Positions 61,775 through 64,000 of a stretch of DNA of 64,000 nt are shown in pieces. The notes under the pieces were generated by a model. The model was given only the letters and a program-made list of their open reading frames with translations. It was not told the origin of the DNA and did no database searches. The translations under genes and the position numbers were made by a program. Numbering within the stretch: the first letter of the stretch is position 1; the number at the start of each line of letters is the position of its first letter. This DNA is from Pelagomonas calceolata. Taxonomy: Eukaryota; Sar; Pelagophyceae; Pelagomonadales; Pelagomonadaceae. The stretch spans positions 248,001-312,000 of the forward strand of contig CAKKNE010000003.1 in the NCBI GenBank assembly GCA_918797485.1. Reading direction: 5' to 3'.

Positions 61775-63976
61775 ATGCAATGTATCGGCAATGGCTGCAC
61801 CGGCTGCGGCAGCAACTCGTGCGCTGCCGGACAAGGATGGCAATTTGTTCCTCCAAACGCAGACGCCACGCCCCAGGTCGAGACGTTCAGGAAGGATGAC
61901 GGCTTGACGTATTTAAATAGTGGCGGGACGGAGTACGTGCAGAGGAAGTGTGACCACTGCAGCGTGTTCTTCTGGTCTCGAACTGACGGTCTAGCCATGG
62001 CCTGCTGCAACCTCGCGTCCTGCGTCCAGGCGGCCCTTGCGGGGCTCCGTCTCCCCGACGAGCCGGCGCCCGGAGGTATGATGGACGAGTCGGACGGCGA
62101 CGAGGCCGCGCCCGAGGTCGCGGAGGAAACCGCCCCGACCCCCGCGGCCGACGACTGGGGCCCGAAATGGAAAAGGAAGATGCGGGCCCAACTACCTACA
62201 CAGCATGAATTAAATGTCGAGGTGATGCGGGCCGCGGCAAATAGCCCCGCAAAAGGCATCCTTCGCATGCTCGCGTTTTACGCCGGACACCACCTGACGG
62301 TCGACCAGATCGCTAGAAGTGTACTCGTGCCGCCCGGGCACGTCGAGGAGCTACTGTATCATCTGTACTCCTACGGACACGTCGCCGAGCACTCCGCGGG
62401 CGGCGTCACGACTTACTCGGCGCGGTCCGACGCCCTGGAGCGTTACCTGACGTCGCGTGACGACGCCGATAGGGCGGCGACGCCAACACCGGCGTTGGCG
62501 CCTGCACCCGTCGCCGAGGCGCCACGCGAAGGCGCCCCGGCCGCTGGACCCGACCCTGCGGGCGACGCGCGGCTTGCGGGCGACGGCGACGCGACGCCCG
62601 CCGAGGACGCGCCTGCGCCGGCGCCGGCGCCTGCTCGCGACGAAGCGGCGCCCGCGGTTCTCACTCGCGACGAAGGTGGGCCTGCGCCTGCGCCGGCGCC
62701 GCGCGAAGGTTCGCCGACGCCTGCGGAAGAAGGAGCGCAGCAGCCGGCGCCGAAGCGGCGACGGCGTAGGACCTCTCCGTCGCCGCGTGCCGACGTCGGA
62801 CTCGATGGACCGGTGCCGGGTCCCGAGCAGCAACGGCGTGGACGCTCTCCCGCGCGGACGATGCCTCGCGACGACGCCGACGCGGCCGCGCCGGCGCCGG
62901 CGCCGGCGCCGCCAAGGCGTGGACGCTCTCCAACGCCGGGGACTACTCCTGCCGGCGCCGCGCCGGCGCCGGCGCCGGCGCCCCGGCCCCGTGCAGATTC
63001 CGCGCCGCCGCAGCTGGAGGACGCCGCGCCGCAGATGAAGAAGCGAGGAGCGCTTGATCATTTCAGGGCGCAGAACCGCGCGGCCGCGAAGAAGTTCGTC
63101 GAGGACGCGTCACCCGCCCTCGCCGGGAGTGACAAGAACAAGGTGACCGAATCAGCGTCCATGTTGACCTTCCGATTTGAATTAGAAGGACCTGCCGAGA
63201 GAACTCACTGATTGATCACACACAGGCCATCATGGCGAGGCTCGGCGAGATGTGGGACGCTTTGGACGGCGCGGCGAGGAAGCGCTATGGCGACGACGCC
63301 CCCATGGTTCCGGTCAGTGCAAAAATCAAATTATCGCGGCGCGTCTCCACCACTGCTGAATCATGGCCTCCACGCCATCGACGCTACGTCAGCACGACAT
63401 CGTGGCGTGTGGTCTCTCACCGCTCGATTCAGCCAGTACTCTCCTCATCGCCGAGAGAGGACTTGGTGAAGAAGTATCGTGCATCCGACGCATTGGTTGA
63501 TTTACGCACAGGTTCGGGTCGGGACCAAGAAGCCCCGGTCTGCCGCCCGAGCGCGCTCTGCGACGCCGACGCCGCCGCCTGATAGCGATGCCCCGACGGC
63601 GACGGTCGATGACGAGGTGGCGGACAAATGGGCCAGGGGCGAGCTGCAGGTCGAGCACATCGAGCCGTGCGCGCTCGTTTTCAAAAGCAAGGGGCCCTTC
63701 GTCGACGCCGACGGCAACTTTACTGAGGCCGCGCGCTACCTCAACCGCCTCGCGAATTTGCAGCTCATGGACGCCCACAAGAACAACGTGAAGGACGCCA
63801 ACTTCTCGGGCGTGACGCGGCGCGCCCTCGAGGAACGCGAGCGCCTGCTCGCGGGCTGCGACCTCTCCACGGAGGTTGGCTTCAAAAAACACCTCGACGC
63901 CCTCCGCGTCCACGTCATTACCGTCTCCGAAATCGGAGCGAAGGACGAAAAGTTCCGCGGTGAGAAGTACTTTTGA
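61775..63976 (+). CDS. HMG-box protein with N-terminal zinc/winged-helix-like region, two introns
   Basis: Exons 61775-63142, 63226-63306 and 63512-63976 give 637 residues. N-terminus: Cys-rich (MQCIGNGCTGCGSNSC), then a CxxC pair (RKCDHCSVFF), then a helical region (ILRMLAFYAGHHLTVDQIAR, PGHVEELLYHLYSYGHVAE) like a winged helix. The middle is Ala/Pro/Glu/Arg-rich and disordered. An HMG box spans exons 1 and 2: MKKRGALDHFRAQNRAAAKK, FVEDASPALAGSDKNK, then AIMARLGEMWDALDGAARKR, YGDD. Exon 3 is a basic then ordered C-terminus (LNRLANLQLMDAHKNNVKDA) reaching the stop at 63974-63976. HMG boxes bend DNA. Intron 1 (63143-63225) is ordinary; intron 2 is an introner copy. A chromatin or transcription factor is likely. 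Confidence 0.78.
63315..63511 (+). mobile_element. Introner element, 197 bp, 7/8 target duplication
   Basis: Starts CAGTGCAAAAATCAAA and ends TTGATTTACGCACAG. The 8-mers are GTTCCGGT (63307-63314) and GTTCGGGT (63512-63519). The centre matches the 175-bp copy at 28982-29156 read on the same strand: CACCGCTCGA...AGCCAG...TCATCGCCGAG, and also has CCACGCCATCGACGC. Intron 63307-63511 starts with the GT of the first 8-mer and joins APM to VRVGTKK in phase 0. Confidence 0.8.
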
Positions 63977-64000
63977 GTAAGGTCCTTTTCCTGTCATTCC
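63977..64000. other. Window end, non-coding
   Basis: Only 24 bases after the HMG-gene stop; nothing to report. Confidence 0.3.

Noticed and set aside
63143-63225. First HMG-gene intron as another introner element
   Set aside because: It ends TTGATCACACACAG like the family, but the 5' end, the core and the 8-bp duplication are all missing; kept as an ordinary intron.
1-64000. tRNA, rRNA and CRISPR-type loci
   Set aside because: No cloverleaf box pattern, conserved rRNA words or spaced short repeats were noticed on either strand; a covariance-model scan was not possible here.

Overview
The window is nuclear DNA of a compact, very GC-rich alga, most likely a pelagophyte stramenopile close to Aureococcus. 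The support for this is: (1) introns that are short terminal-inverted-repeat elements flanked by 8-bp duplications, as described for introner elements of Aureococcus; (2) a UMP synthase fused in the decarboxylase-first order known from stramenopiles; (3) plastid proteins with a signal peptide followed by an aromatic residue (AAAYAP, SALGFAPP, STAAWQLP); (4) TPR and ankyrin proteins of a style I associate with Aureococcus. No species is claimed. No database was searched, so all names come from reading motifs.

Layout: about 43 protein genes fill the window, mostly single-exon, in a nearly strict alternation of strands. Convergent stops lie 10 to 100 bp apart; divergent starts are 250 to 500 bp apart. 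0-10.7 kb: armadillo protein, GFFD-motif protein, heat shock factor, F-box protein, glycosyltransferase, two truncated genes placed head to head, RING protein, membrane protein. 10.7-21.9 kb: Costars protein, UMP synthase, ankyrin, CRAL-TRIO, AGC-like kinase, EF-hand protein, a possible complex I assembly factor. 21.9-36.5 kb: Cys-rich zinc protein with introner introns, metallophosphatase, S28 peptidase-sulfotransferase fusion, plastid sugar-phosphate translocator, GST, tandem-repeat protein, EEP hydrolase. 36.5-38.35 kb: the only long gene-poor stretch, with a degenerate ~290-bp direct repeat. 38.35-64 kb: 2OG oxygenase, cytochrome b5 reductase, pentameric ligand-gated channel, myosin with C-terminal PDZ, MATE transporter, two-pore K+ channel, SGNH hydrolase, omega-type GST, plastid YbaB, mitochondrial trifunctional enzyme alpha, small plastid membrane protein, WW protein, HMG-box protein.

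Two non-coding systems stand out. First, at least five introns (probably eight or nine) are copies of one short inverted-repeat element. Each carries the 3' splice site at its end, and the 5' splice site (GT or GC) comes from the first two bases of the duplicated target, so splicing restores the original exon. Second, a ~22-bp palindrome-like element with half-sites CTAGTGTC and GACGCTAG recurs at least ten times (about fifteen with variants), always in DNA upstream of a start codon and never in a convergent gap or a coding region. I do not know a name for it; it is the best candidate here for an undescribed regulatory or structural element.

The genes do not form a pathway. They are an ordinary mix of signalling, membrane transport, plastid and housekeeping functions.
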